Shown in pieces: positions 47,717-56,614 of a DNA stretch of 64,000 nucleotides. The notes under the pieces are model-generated. The model had not been told where the DNA came from, searched no databases, and saw nothing but the letters and a program-made list of their open reading frames with translations. Every line of letters begins with the position of its first letter. Position 1 is the stretch's first letter. The position numbers and the translations under genes are program-made. Source of the DNA: Fluviicola taffensis DSM 16823 (GTDB taxonomy: Bacteria > Bacteroidota > Bacteroidia > Flavobacteriales_D > Crocinitomicaceae); NCBI RefSeq assembly GCF_000194605.1, contig NC_015321.1, positions 4,092,001-4,156,000 of the forward strand, read 5' to 3'.

Positions 47717-50503
47717 ATGTCTGAAAGATACATTCACATCAAAGGCGCACGCGTCAACAACTTAAAAAATTTAGAGGTTAAAATCGAACATGGAAAGTTT
47801 ACTGTGATTACAGGACTGTCAGGTTCCGGGAAATCATCTTTAGCTTTTGATACGCTTTATGCAGAAGGACAAAGACGTTACATTGAAAGCTTGTCTTCTT
47901 ATGCACGTCAATTTTTAGGAAAATTAGACAAACCTGAAACGGATTTTATCAAAGGAATTGCCCCAGCTATTGCGATTCAACAAAAAGTGATTACAAACAA
48001 TCCAAGATCTACCGTTGGAACAACAACAGAGATATACGATTACCTGAAAATTCTTTTTGCTCGAATTGGAAAAACCTTCTCTCCTATTTCAGGAAACGAG
48101 GTCAAGAAAGATTCTGTGACAGATGTCATTAATTATATCACCACTTTAGAAAACGACATTCGACTGTTAATTGCAGCTCCGTTTCCTTCTTTGGAAAAAT
48201 ACGGCATTGAAAAAACATTGAAATTGCTCAAGGAACAAGGATATGTACGCATTTTACACAATCACGAGCTCAAGCAATTGGAAGATCTCAAAGCGACCGA
48301 TTTAAAATTTTCTGATAATATTCAGATTGTTGTAGACCGAGTTGTTACGCAAGAAATGGATAGCGATTTTTCTGGACGATTGGGAGATTCTATTCAACTT
48401 GCATTCATGGAAGGTCATGGAGATTGTTCCATTATTCATGCTGGAACGATGGAGATTCGAACTTTCTCCAACCGCTTCGAATTAGATAATATGACTTTCG
48501 TAGAGCCATCTCCTCACCTATTTACATTTAATAATCCTTTTGGAGCTTGTAAAACCTGTGAAGGCTACGGTTCTATCATCGGAGTTGATCCTAATTTGGT
48601 GATTCCAGATCCAAGTTTAAGTGTTTTTGAAGGAGCAGTTGTTCCTTGGAAAGGCGATGTAATGAGCGAATATTTACAAGAACTCATACAAAGCGCACGG
48701 AAATTTGATTTCCCGATTCACAGACCCGTAGAAGAATTAACGGAAGAACAATTGCAACTTTTGTGGGATGGAAATAAATACTTCGCAGGAATTAATGGAT
48801 TCTTCAAATTTGTTGAAAGTCAATCCTACAAAATTCAATATCGTGTTTTATTGTCCCGATACCGAGGGAAAACTGGCTGTCCAGAATGTCATGGAACGCG
48901 TTTAAGAGAAGATGCAAACTATGTGAAAGTTGGTGGAATCAGTATTAAAGAGTTGGTTTTGATGCCTGTTGAAAATGCTTTGAACTTTTTTCAAACATTA
49001 GAAGTTGATCCTTTAGAATTAAAAATTACCAATCGAATTTTACCGGAAATTACGCAACGTCTTTCTTTTTTATGTGAAGTTGGATTGGGATATTTAACTT
49101 TAAACAGAGCTGCAAACACCCTTTCAGGAGGAGAATCGCAGCGAATCAACTTAGCAACTTCATTGGGAAGTAGTTTGGTTGGATCAATGTATATTTTAGA
49201 TGAACCAAGTATCGGCTTGCATCCACGAGACACTGAACGATTAATCGGAGTTTTGAAAAAGTTGCGGGATCTCGGTAATACGGTAATCGTTGTTGAGCAC
49301 GAAGAAGATATGATGATTCATGCTGATGAAATCATTGATATTGGTCCCGCAGCTGGGAAATTTGGTGGAGAAGTTGTTTTTCAAGGAAAATTCGACGCAC
49401 TTAAAAAGAACAATACAAGTCTTACCACACAATATTTGACAGGAGTTAGAGAGATTCCTGTTCCAAAGAAACGGAGAATTGGAACCAATAAAATTTCAGT
49501 AGTTGGCGCAAAGGAACACAATCTGAAAAACGTTTCTGTTGACTTTCCACTCAACAGAATTGTTGCTGTTACTGGAGTAAGTGGTTCAGGGAAATCTACG
49601 CTTGTAAAAGAAATTTTGTATCCCGGAATTCGCAAATACTTAGGTCAATATGGAGATCATCAAGGAAATGTGAAGCGCATTGATGGCGATTTATCTACAA
49701 TTGCAGAAATCGAACTAATCGATCAAAATCCAATTGGAAAATCTTCTCGAAGTAACCCAGTAACTTATGTCAAAGCATTTGATGATATTCGTGAATTATT
49801 CTCGCGTCAAAATGCAGCGAAACACAATGGATACAAACCAGGATTCTTTTCATTCAATGTGGAAGGTGGCCGTTGTGAAATGTGTGAAGGTGAAGGTGTT
49901 GTAACTGTCAGCATGCAATTTATGGCGGATGTTCATTTGCTGTGTGAATCATGCGGAGGAAGCCGATACCGACAAGAAGCTTTGGAAGTTCATTACCGCG
50001 ACAAAAATATTTCAGACATCCTAAATATGGATATTTCATCTGCTTTGGCATTCTTCAAAGAAAATACCGACAAGTTAGAAGAGAAAATTATTCAGAAAAT
50101 TCAACCGTTGGAAGACGTTGGATTGGGTTATTTGCAAATGGGACAATCCAGTAGTTCTTTAAGTGGTGGTGAAGCTCAACGCGTAAAATTGGCTTCCTTC
50201 CTCATTAAAGGTGCTCAAAAAAGTAATAAAACACTTTTCATATTTGATGAGCCTACAACTGGACTTCACTTCTTCGATATTGAAAAATTATTGATTGCTT
50301 TCAACCGATTAGTCGACGATGGGCATTCTATCATTGTTATTGAACACAATATGGATGTTATCAAAGCTGCAGACTGGATTATTGATATTGGACCAGAAGG
50401 TGGCAATAAAGGTGGAAACATCGAATTTACAGGCACACCGGAAGAACTAGTTCAAGTAAAAGGAAACTACACAGGAATTCACTTAAAGAATAAGTTGAAG
50501 TAG
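47717..50503 (+). CDS. uvrA: Excinuclease ABC subunit A
   Basis: A 928-residue nucleotide-excision-repair ATPase. Two ABC modules are present: Walker A1 TGLSGSGKSSLAFDT and A2 TGVSGSGKSTLVKEI; signatures NTLSGGESQRINLA and SSLSGGEAQRVKLA. Zinc-finger Cys pairs are CKTCEGYGS and CEMCEGEGV ... CESCGGSRY. It recognises DNA distortions in the UvrA2B complex and loads UvrB. Full length and intact. It is divergent from the sigma gene. LexA-type control by the S24 protein at the left edge cannot be assessed: no SOS-like box was recognised upstream. Confidence 0.97.
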   Translation: MSERYIHIKGARVNNLKNLEVKIEHGKFTVITGLSGSGKSSLAFDTLYAEGQRRYIESLSSYARQFLGKLDKPETDFIKGIAPAIAIQQKVITNNPRSTVGTTTEIYDYLKILFARIGKTFSPISGNEVKKDSVTDVINYITTLENDIRLLIAAPFPSLEKYGIEKTLKLLKEQGYVRILHNHELKQLEDLKATDLKFSDNIQIVVDRVVTQEMDSDFSGRLGDSIQLAFMEGHGDCSIIHAGTMEIRTFSNRFELDNMTFVEPSPHLFTFNNPFGACKTCEGYGSIIGVDPNLVIPDPSLSVFEGAVVPWKGDVMSEYLQELIQSARKFDFPIHRPVEELTEEQLQLLWDGNKYFAGINGFFKFVESQSYKIQYRVLLSRYRGKTGCPECHGTRLREDANYVKVGGISIKELVLMPVENALNFFQTLEVDPLELKITNRILPEITQRLSFLCEVGLGYLTLNRAANTLSGGESQRINLATSLGSSLVGSMYILDEPSIGLHPRDTERLIGVLKKLRDLGNTVIVVEHEEDMMIHADEIIDIGPAAGKFGGEVVFQGKFDALKKNNTSLTTQYLTGVREIPVPKKRRIGTNKISVVGAKEHNLKNVSVDFPLNRIVAVTGVSGSGKSTLVKEILYPGIRKYLGQYGDHQGNVKRIDGDLSTIAEIELIDQNPIGKSSRSNPVTYVKAFDDIRELFSRQNAAKHNGYKPGFFSFNVEGGRCEMCEGEGVVTVSMQFMADVHLLCESCGGSRYRQEALEVHYRDKNISDILNMDISSALAFFKENTDKLEEKIIQKIQPLEDVGLGYLQMGQSSSSLSGGEAQRVKLASFLIKGAQKSNKTLFIFDEPTTGLHFFDIEKLLIAFNRLVDDGHSIIVIEHNMDVIKAADWIIDIGPEGGNKGGNIEFTGTPEELVQVKGNYTGIHLKNKLK

Positions 50504-50600
50504 CATTTAGCAATCGACGAAACTTACATTTCATTCGACGAAAGCAACAAAAAGCATATTATCTATTTTGCAAGAATTGTCTTTAGGGTATCTTCGAATC

Positions 50601-50807
50601 ATGACTCAACGGTTAAAAATATTATCCATTGCACTATTCGTAATAAACGGGATTTATTCCTGCTCAACTGAATCAGAGGTGAAAAAACAGTCATCTTCTC
50701 CGCTTTCCGCTAAGGACTATATCGCCGAAGGAGAAACGGATGATTGCTATGTAACTTCCGCTGAAGAATTAAAAATTCAGTTCCACGGTTGTAAAGCGCA
50801 TCAATAG
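50601..50807 (+). CDS. Small lipoprotein of unknown function
   Basis: A 68-residue protein with a lipoprotein signal (FVINGIYSC, Cys near residue 21) and a short polar mature part (CYVTSAEELKIQFHGCKAHQ) with two further Cys. The start at 50601 is preferred to an in-frame upstream codon at 50568 because it begins the signal. No family is recognised. It is followed by a terminator, so it is likely a real, separate gene. Confidence 0.6.
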   Translation: MTQRLKILSIALFVINGIYSCSTESEVKKQSSSPLSAKDYIAEGETDDCYVTSAEELKIQFHGCKAHQ

Positions 50808-50825
50808 AATCTAACCAAGGATTGA

Positions 50826-50859
50826 AACGACGAGTAATAATATTATTCGTCGTTTTTTT
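50826..50859 (+). terminator. Intrinsic terminator of the small lipoprotein gene
   Basis: A long stem (aacgacga ... tcgtcgtt, extended by taat/atta) followed by seven T. Its right arm lies within the last codons of the minus-strand symporter gene that ends at 50843. Confidence 0.85.
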
Positions 50860-52390
50860 GTACTAATAACTCACCTTCGCTTTTGGCAATTACTGCAGAA
50901 GCAAGACAATTCCCCAAAACATTCACCGAAGTTCGTGCCATATCCATTAATGCATCAATCCCAAGAATAATTCCTGCCTTTTCCACGCTAATTCCCAAGT
51001 GCTTGTAATCCATCAATGTCGTTGTGAGAATTACAAATGAGGCACCTCGAACTCCTGCAACCCCTTTACTAGTAAGCATCAATGTTAAACAAATCATGAT
51101 TTGTTGTCCAATTGATAAATCTACGCCACTCATTTGAGCCACGAATACGGTAGCCATCGACAAATAGAGTGTTGTTCCGTCCAAATTGAAAGAATATCCT
51201 GTTGGAATGACAAATCCAACAATTTTCTTCGAAATCCCAAACCGCTCCATATTTTCAAGAGCTTTTGGCAATGCAGCCTCACTACTCGCCGTTGCAAATG
51301 CAATTGAAACAGGTTCTGTAACCGCTTTCAGAAATGCGCGAATGGGTACTTTTGCAATCAATGCTATTGGAAGGAGAACTACTAAGACAAAAATGATTAA
51401 GGTTACATAAAGAGTTCCTACCAATTTCATAAGATTCCCGAGCACTTCCGTTCCAGAATTCGCTACTGTATATGCGATTGAACCAAAAACAGCGAAAGGA
51501 GCCACATACATCACAATATCCGTAAACTTAAACATGACTTCCGACATGCTTTCCATCCAATTGAGCATTGTTTCCTTGTGTTTTATGTTTTGAACCATGC
51601 TCAAGGCTATTGCAAAAATCAATGAGAAAATCACAATTTGAAGTACTTGATTTTCGACAATCGCTTTGGCAAAATTTTCCGGAAAAATATCTACGAAATG
51701 ATCTTTGGGCTTTTCCAATTGAAGTAATAATTCAGATGATTTCTCTTTCATTTGTTCAGATACCTCCACTTGCTGAACTCCTTTTCCAGCTTGAGAAATA
51801 TTGATTGCCGCCAATCCTAAAAACAATGCGAATGTTGTAACAATTTCAAAGTAAATAATACTCTTCAAGCCAATTCGACCTACTTGTTTCAAGCTACTGT
51901 GTCCAGCAATTCCAACTACTAATGTTGAAAAGATCAAAGGTGCAACCAATGTTTTAATCAAACGCAAGAAAATATCTCCAAAGCGTTTAAATTCGAGTGA
52001 TAATTCAGGAAAATCCAAACCAATAGCAACACCAATAATCATCGATGAAAAGATCCAAATTGACAGTTTCTTCGTCCTGATTGAGAAGCCAATAAGCATT
52101 CCCATCAAAATGAATTTCAAAATATGTCCTATAATATAAAAATCATTTATCCTTTCAACATAAAACATTCCAGCAATTGCTGTATAAATCCCCAGATAAA
52201 AGAGTAAATTTCGATTGTTTCTGAACAAAAACCAAGCTGCAATACTTCCTCCTACAATCGTTCCGAAGAAAGTTCCCATAATCATCAAGCCAACAGGATC
52301 AACATCTTTATTAAACAATCTTATTAGAACCAAGACGGCATAAAATATAGCTATTGTGAGAATTAGAGCAATTTTTTTATTGTTTTTCAT
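50843..52390 (-). CDS. Dicarboxylate/amino acid:cation symporter with extra N-terminal helices
   Basis: A 515-residue membrane protein of the DAACS (GltP/DctA) family. Core motifs are FLRLIKTLVAPLIFSTLVVGI, AFATASSEAALPKALENM (Ser-rich re-entrant loop HP1), PTGYSFNLDGTTLYLSMA (the NMDGT-like sodium/substrate site, here NLDGT) and GVRGASFVILTTTL (HP2). The family normally is about 400-440 residues; here about 105 residues with three to four extra hydrophobic helices (LILTIAIFYAVLVLIRL, IMGTFFGTIVGGSIAAWFLF, LLFYLGIYTAIAGMFYV) precede the core. It takes up glutamate, aspartate or C4-dicarboxylates with Na+ or H+. Single gene. Confidence 0.88.
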   Translation of the reverse strand: MKNNKKIALILTIAIFYAVLVLIRLFNKDVDPVGLMIMGTFFGTIVGGSIAAWFLFRNNRNLLFYLGIYTAIAGMFYVERINDFYIIGHILKFILMGMLIGFSIRTKKLSIWIFSSMIIGVAIGLDFPELSLEFKRFGDIFLRLIKTLVAPLIFSTLVVGIAGHSSLKQVGRIGLKSIIYFEIVTTFALFLGLAAINISQAGKGVQQVEVSEQMKEKSSELLLQLEKPKDHFVDIFPENFAKAIVENQVLQIVIFSLIFAIALSMVQNIKHKETMLNWMESMSEVMFKFTDIVMYVAPFAVFGSIAYTVANSGTEVLGNLMKLVGTLYVTLIIFVLVVLLPIALIAKVPIRAFLKAVTEPVSIAFATASSEAALPKALENMERFGISKKIVGFVIPTGYSFNLDGTTLYLSMATVFVAQMSGVDLSIGQQIMICLTLMLTSKGVAGVRGASFVILTTTLMDYKHLGISVEKAGIILGIDALMDMARTSVNVLGNCLASAVIAKSEGELLVQKNDE

Positions 52391-52424
52391 AGGGACAATT
52401 TTAAACCGATTTCAGCAATGAGCA

Positions 52425-52432
52425 CAAATTTA
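52425..52432 (-). promoter_or_regulatory. TAnnTTTG promoter element of the symporter gene
   Basis: The minus strand reads TAAATTTG, 34 bases before the ATG at 52388-52390. Confidence 0.4.
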
Positions 52433-52592
52433 GCAGGATAAAAATGAAAACAAAACGGTTTTTTTTTGAAAAAAAATCAGAAACTATGTTCATGTCTAAG
52501 GAATATTTGTAATATTGCAACATCATTTTTGAAATCACAAAGCTTTTCGCACGTATTCAATCGAATACAACACAAATAGTCCACAATCTTAT

Positions 52593-54542
52593 ATGAATAA
52601 TAAAGACTTAGAAGGTAAGTTATTACCAGAATTAAGGGAAATTGCTAAATCTCTTGGAGTTAAAAAAGTTGAATCATTCAAAAAAAATGAGTTGATTGAT
52701 CAAATTCAAGCCAATTCAACAAGTACTCCAGAAGTAGAGAAAGTTGCAGCTAAGCCGAAAGCAAAAAAAGAATCTGAGCCGAAAGCTGATCGCATGTCGC
52801 CAACAGCTTCAGCCATGGCACAAGTCCCAACAGCAGATTTATTTACTAATGAAGCTCCAAAAACGGAATCGGTAGATGAAAAACCCGCGGTAAAAACTGA
52901 AAAGCGTAAACGTATTCCTGCGGATAATGCGCCTGCTCCGAAAGTTGCTGATGCTCAGAATGAAGTTTCAAAGCAAGAAACTACTGAAGAAGCAAAACCT
53001 GAAGAAACTCCTGCAGCTGCTTCAGCGACAGAAACAACTTCAAAAGAGGGACAACCGGCACCAATACGCCCATTTGAACGATTAGTGAATAAAAATCGTC
53101 CAAACCCGAACCAAAACAATAACGCAAATAGAAATAACCCAAATCAGAATAAACCAAAAACCAATAATCCAGGAGAGAATCAAACAAATTCAACGCCAGG
53201 AGAAGCTCAAGGAAATTCGAACCAAGGGAATCAAAATCAACCCAATAATCAAAACCAGGAGCGTCAGAATAACAATCAGCGCAATCCGAACCAACAAAAT
53301 CAGAACAACCAACAACGAAATCCGAATCAAAACCCGAATGGGAATCAAAATCCCAATCAGAATCGTCCGCAAAATCAAAATTCTCAACAACAAGAAGAGA
53401 AAATTGATGAGGAAGCTTACAACTTAGTTGGAATTGTTACCGCTGAGGGAGTTTTAGAGGTGATTCAAGATGGTTACGGGTTTTTGCGTTCTTCGGATTA
53501 TAATTACTTACCATCTCCGGATGATGTTTACGTTTCTCAAAGTCAGATTAAATTATTCGGACTTAAAACAGGTGATACTGTCAGAGGAACAATTCGTCCA
53601 CCAAGAGAAGGTGAGAAATTCTTCCCATTAGTAAAAGTAGACTCTATTAACGGTAGAGATCCAAGTTATATTCGTGACCGTGTTCCTTTTGAATACTTGA
53701 CTCCCCTATTTCCGGATGAGAAATTCAAATTAACTGGCCACAAAGAAGAATCTATGTCGACACGTGTCATGGATTTATTCGCTCCAATTGGAAAAGGACA
53801 ACGTGGAATGATTGTAGCACAACCTAAAACAGGTAAAACCATGTTGTTGAAGGATGTTGCAAACGCAATCGCTGCAAATCATCCAGAAGTATACTTAATC
53901 GTATTATTAATTGATGAGCGACCTGAAGAGGTAACGGATATGGCTAGAAGCGTAAAAGCAGAAGTTGTAGCTTCAACCTTTGACGAGCCAGCAGATCGCC
54001 ATGTAAAAGTTGCTAATATCGTTTTGGAGAAAGCAAAACGCATGGTAGAATGTGGACATGATGTTGTTATTCTATTAGATTCCATCACACGTCTAGCCCG
54101 TGCATACAATACTGTTTCTCCTGCTTCTGGAAAAGTACTTTCGGGTGGTGTGGATGCAAATGCATTACACAAACCAAAACGTTTCTTCGGAGCTGCGCGT
54201 AAAATTGAAAACGGAGGGTCTCTTTCCATTCTTGCAACTGCATTAACGGAAACAGGTTCCAAAATGGACGAAGTAATCTTTGAAGAGTTTAAAGGAACTG
54301 GTAACATGGAGCTTCAATTAGATCGTAAGATTTCCAACAGAAGAATTTATCCAGCAATCGATATTATTTCTTCTGGAACAAGACGTGAGGATTTGTTGGT
54401 TGGAAAAGATGTACTTCAAAGAATCTGGTTACTGCGCAAGTTTATTGCAGACATGAACCCTGTAGAAGCAATGGAATTTGTGAAAGGACACATGGAAAAC
54501 ACCCGTTCCAACGAAGAGTTTTTAGTATCAATGAATTCATAA
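52593..54542 (+). CDS. rho: Transcription termination factor Rho with long Asn/Gln-rich insert
   Basis: A 649-residue Rho. A Rho_N/SAP-like start ([20 protein letters not shown]), then a charged Ala/Pro/Glu/Lys region (about 45-165), an Asn/Gln/Pro-rich tract (about 168-267), the cold-shock RNA-binding domain ([20 protein letters not shown]), and the RecA-type motor with Walker [13 protein letters not shown] and [16 protein letters not shown]. coli Rho is 419 residues, so about 230 are added. In Bacteroides a disordered insert in Rho drives condensate formation and changes termination; a similar role is probable here. A terminator follows the gene. Confidence 0.95.
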   Translation: MNNKDLEGKLLPELREIAKSLGVKKVESFKKNELIDQIQANSTSTPEVEKVAAKPKAKKESEPKADRMSPTASAMAQVPTADLFTNEAPKTESVDEKPAVKTEKRKRIPADNAPAPKVADAQNEVSKQETTEEAKPEETPAAASATETTSKEGQPAPIRPFERLVNKNRPNPNQNNNANRNNPNQNKPKTNNPGENQTNSTPGEAQGNSNQGNQNQPNNQNQERQNNNQRNPNQQNQNNQQRNPNQNPNGNQNPNQNRPQNQNSQQQEEKIDEEAYNLVGIVTAEGVLEVIQDGYGFLRSSDYNYLPSPDDVYVSQSQIKLFGLKTGDTVRGTIRPPREGEKFFPLVKVDSINGRDPSYIRDRVPFEYLTPLFPDEKFKLTGHKEESMSTRVMDLFAPIGKGQRGMIVAQPKTGKTMLLKDVANAIAANHPEVYLIVLLIDERPEEVTDMARSVKAEVVASTFDEPADRHVKVANIVLEKAKRMVECGHDVVILLDSITRLARAYNTVSPASGKVLSGGVDANALHKPKRFFGAARKIENGGSLSILATALTETGSKMDEVIFEEFKGTGNMELQLDRKISNRRIYPAIDIISSGTRREDLLVGKDVLQRIWLLRKFIADMNPVEAMEFVKGHMENTRSNEEFLVSMNS

Positions 54543-54549
54543 ATAGTTG

Positions 54550-54585
54550 AGTCCTTCCTCCATAACGGCGGAGGGACTTTTTTTT
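54550..54585 (+). terminator. Intrinsic terminator of rho
   Basis: A 12-position stem with one mismatch and one G-T pair (agtccttcctcc / ggcggagggact) around the loop ataac, followed by eight T, seven bases after the stop. Confidence 0.88.
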
Positions 54586-54595
54586 AAGTTTAAAC

Positions 54596-55165
54596 ATGCG
54601 CACATCAACAAAAATTGCTTTATTATTTACAGGCATCTGGTTTTTAGGCAAATACTGCTTTTTTTATTTCCAACTCTTTCAATCAACAGAAAAATATCCC
54701 ATTCAAGTTATGTGGAATATTTTGTGTTTGCTCCTTGCAATGTCTGTTGGAAGTTTAATTGAAAAACGAAAAGAGATTCGAAGCGAAAGTTCTGCTTTAG
54801 GCGATATCAAATCTATTTTAGGAATCGGTATGATTTACACCCTTATTGTTGGGGGATTAATTTATGTTTATTACGCTAAAATAGATCCAGCTTATAATGA
54901 AAATCAAATTGCGGTCATTCAAGAATCAATGGAGAAGCTAGTTGACAATCCTGTTGAGTTGAAGAAATTTAAAGAAGCGCGACCGGAATTTGAAGCCTTG
55001 TCAAAAGAGGAAATTCTTCGAAAATCTGCTGAAAGTATTAAACCTTGGTATCAAGCAAGCACAGTCATGACCATTTCTCTTTTAGGAATGTTGATGCTTT
55101 CGGTAATCAACTCATTGGTACTAACAATCATTTATAGAAGACTCTTATTTAGACAAGCTAAGTAA
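54596..55165 (+). CDS. DUF4199 membrane protein
   Basis: A 189-residue protein with four hydrophobic helices: two near the N-terminus, one at about 80-100 (IGMIYTLIVGGLIYVYYA), and one at the C-terminus (VMTISLLGMLMLSVINSLVLTI). Between the last two is an extracytoplasmic helical domain with ENQIAVIQESMEKLV. The layout is that of DUF4199, a Bacteroidetes-specific membrane family with no known function. It starts just after the rho terminator. Its 3' end overlaps the convergent mpl gene by 21 bases, so transcription here is tail to tail. Confidence 0.82.
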   Translation: MRTSTKIALLFTGIWFLGKYCFFYFQLFQSTEKYPIQVMWNILCLLLAMSVGSLIEKRKEIRSESSALGDIKSILGIGMIYTLIVGGLIYVYYAKIDPAYNENQIAVIQESMEKLVDNPVELKKFKEARPEFEALSKEEILRKSAESIKPWYQASTVMTISLLGMLMLSVINSLVLTIIYRRLLFRQAK

Positions 55166-56512
55166 AAGTTCTTCTCCCAGTCTTTCGTAATCAATCCCAT
55201 CAAAATTTCCTGAAGACATCATTAAAAGCACTGAATTATCCCAGTTATTCGCTTTGATAAATTCGAGCACTTCGCTTGTTTCATTCACTACTTTTACCTT
55301 TCCTCCAAAAGCAGCTTGAACTTGCTCAATCGTTAAAGGTTCTAATTTCTTATGTGCAACCACAGCTGGACTAAAATAAACCAAGGCTTCATCTGCAGCA
55401 TTCATTGCTCCATCATAAAGCGGCAAGAATTCTTTTCTGAGCGATGAAAAAGTATGCAATTCCATGCAAGCAACCACATTTCGAGTTGGATATTGTTCTT
55501 TCACCGCTGAAGTCGTAGCTTTCAATTTAGAAGGCGAATGCGCAAAGTCTTTATACATCGTGAATGAGTTGCAATCCACAACCTTCTGAAGACGTTTTCC
55601 AGCACCTTTAAACGTTTTAATGGCGGTTAGAAAGTCATGATTTGAAATATACATTGATTCTGCTAAATGCATTGCTCCAACTAAATTTTGAAGGTTATGC
55701 GCTCCAAAAATATTTAATTCATATTCTTTTCCATCAAAACTCATCACTGTTCCAGAATCCGTAGTTCGGTATGAAGGCGTTTGATAAGCAATCGTATCTA
55801 ATTTGGCTTCAAATTCTTCTCCAAGCTCTTTCAAAGTCGGATCTTCCATATTATAGATTAAGATCCCCCCTGGTTCAATAACGTCACAAAAGATTCTGAA
55901 TTGCTCCACATAGTTCTCCCAAGTTGGAAAAACATTAATGTGATCCCAAGCAATTCCACTGATTAATGCTGTATTTGGCTTGTACAAATGAAATTTTGGT
56001 CTTCTATCAATGGGTGAACTCAAATACTCATCACCTTCCAGTATCATGAATTTAGCTTCGTCCGTTAACTTCACCATACAATCATAACCTTCCAATTGAG
56101 CCCCAACCATATAATCTACATTCAGGCCAAGAGCATTCACTACATGAAGCAACATCGAAGTAATCGTTGTTTTACCGTGGCTTCCTCCGATTACTATTCT
56201 GTATTTATTTTTACTTTGCTCGTATAAATATTCTGGGTATGAGTATATCGGAATATTTAATTCTTTCGCTTTTAATAATTCCGGATTATCTTCTCTGGCG
56301 TGCATTCCTAAAATCACAGCATCTAAATCACTGGTTATTTTTTCTGGAAACCAGCCTATTGAATCTGGTAAAATTCCTTGCTTCTCCAATCTAGTTCTTG
56401 AAGGTTCAAATATTTCATCGTCAGATCCTGTTACAACAGCACCTTTTCGAGATAAAGCAATTGCTAAATTATGCATGGCACTCCCGCCAATTGCAATAAA
56501 ATGAACATTCAT
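55145..56512 (-). CDS. mpl: UDP-N-acetylmuramate:L-Ala-gamma-D-Glu-meso-DAP ligase
   Basis: A 455-residue Mur ligase. The N-terminal nucleotide-binding domain has HFIAIGGSAMHNLAIALSRKG and TGSDDEIFEPSRTRLE; the ATP P-loop is GGSHGKTTITSMLLHV; the substrate-domain segments are EGDEYLSSPIDRRPKFHLY and KDFAHSPSKLKATTSAVKE. The motif TGSDDEIFEPS and lack of the MurC C-terminal pattern point to Mpl rather than MurC. It reuses murein tripeptide in cell wall recycling. Its 3' end overlaps the DUF4199 gene. Confidence 0.93.
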   Translation of the reverse strand: MNVHFIAIGGSAMHNLAIALSRKGAVVTGSDDEIFEPSRTRLEKQGILPDSIGWFPEKITSDLDAVILGMHAREDNPELLKAKELNIPIYSYPEYLYEQSKNKYRIVIGGSHGKTTITSMLLHVVNALGLNVDYMVGAQLEGYDCMVKLTDEAKFMILEGDEYLSSPIDRRPKFHLYKPNTALISGIAWDHINVFPTWENYVEQFRIFCDVIEPGGILIYNMEDPTLKELGEEFEAKLDTIAYQTPSYRTTDSGTVMSFDGKEYELNIFGAHNLQNLVGAMHLAESMYISNHDFLTAIKTFKGAGKRLQKVVDCNSFTMYKDFAHSPSKLKATTSAVKEQYPTRNVVACMELHTFSSLRKEFLPLYDGAMNAADEALVYFSPAVVAHKKLEPLTIEQVQAAFGGKVKVVNETSEVLEFIKANNWDNSVLLMMSSGNFDGIDYERLGEELLLSLSK

Positions 56513-56614
56513 AAAATTGGAATTTAATTTAAATCGAAATTACAAGATTGAGTCCAAAAAAAAACTGCGAGTAAAAATAGTTACTCACAGTCTTTCTTTC
56601 ATTTCTGTTGAATT

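Noticed and set aside
52981-53393. Minus-strand frames of 67-70 codons opposite the Asn/Gln-rich part of rho
   Set aside because: They are Leu/Ile-rich shadows caused by the biased AAC/AAT/CAA codons on the coding strand.
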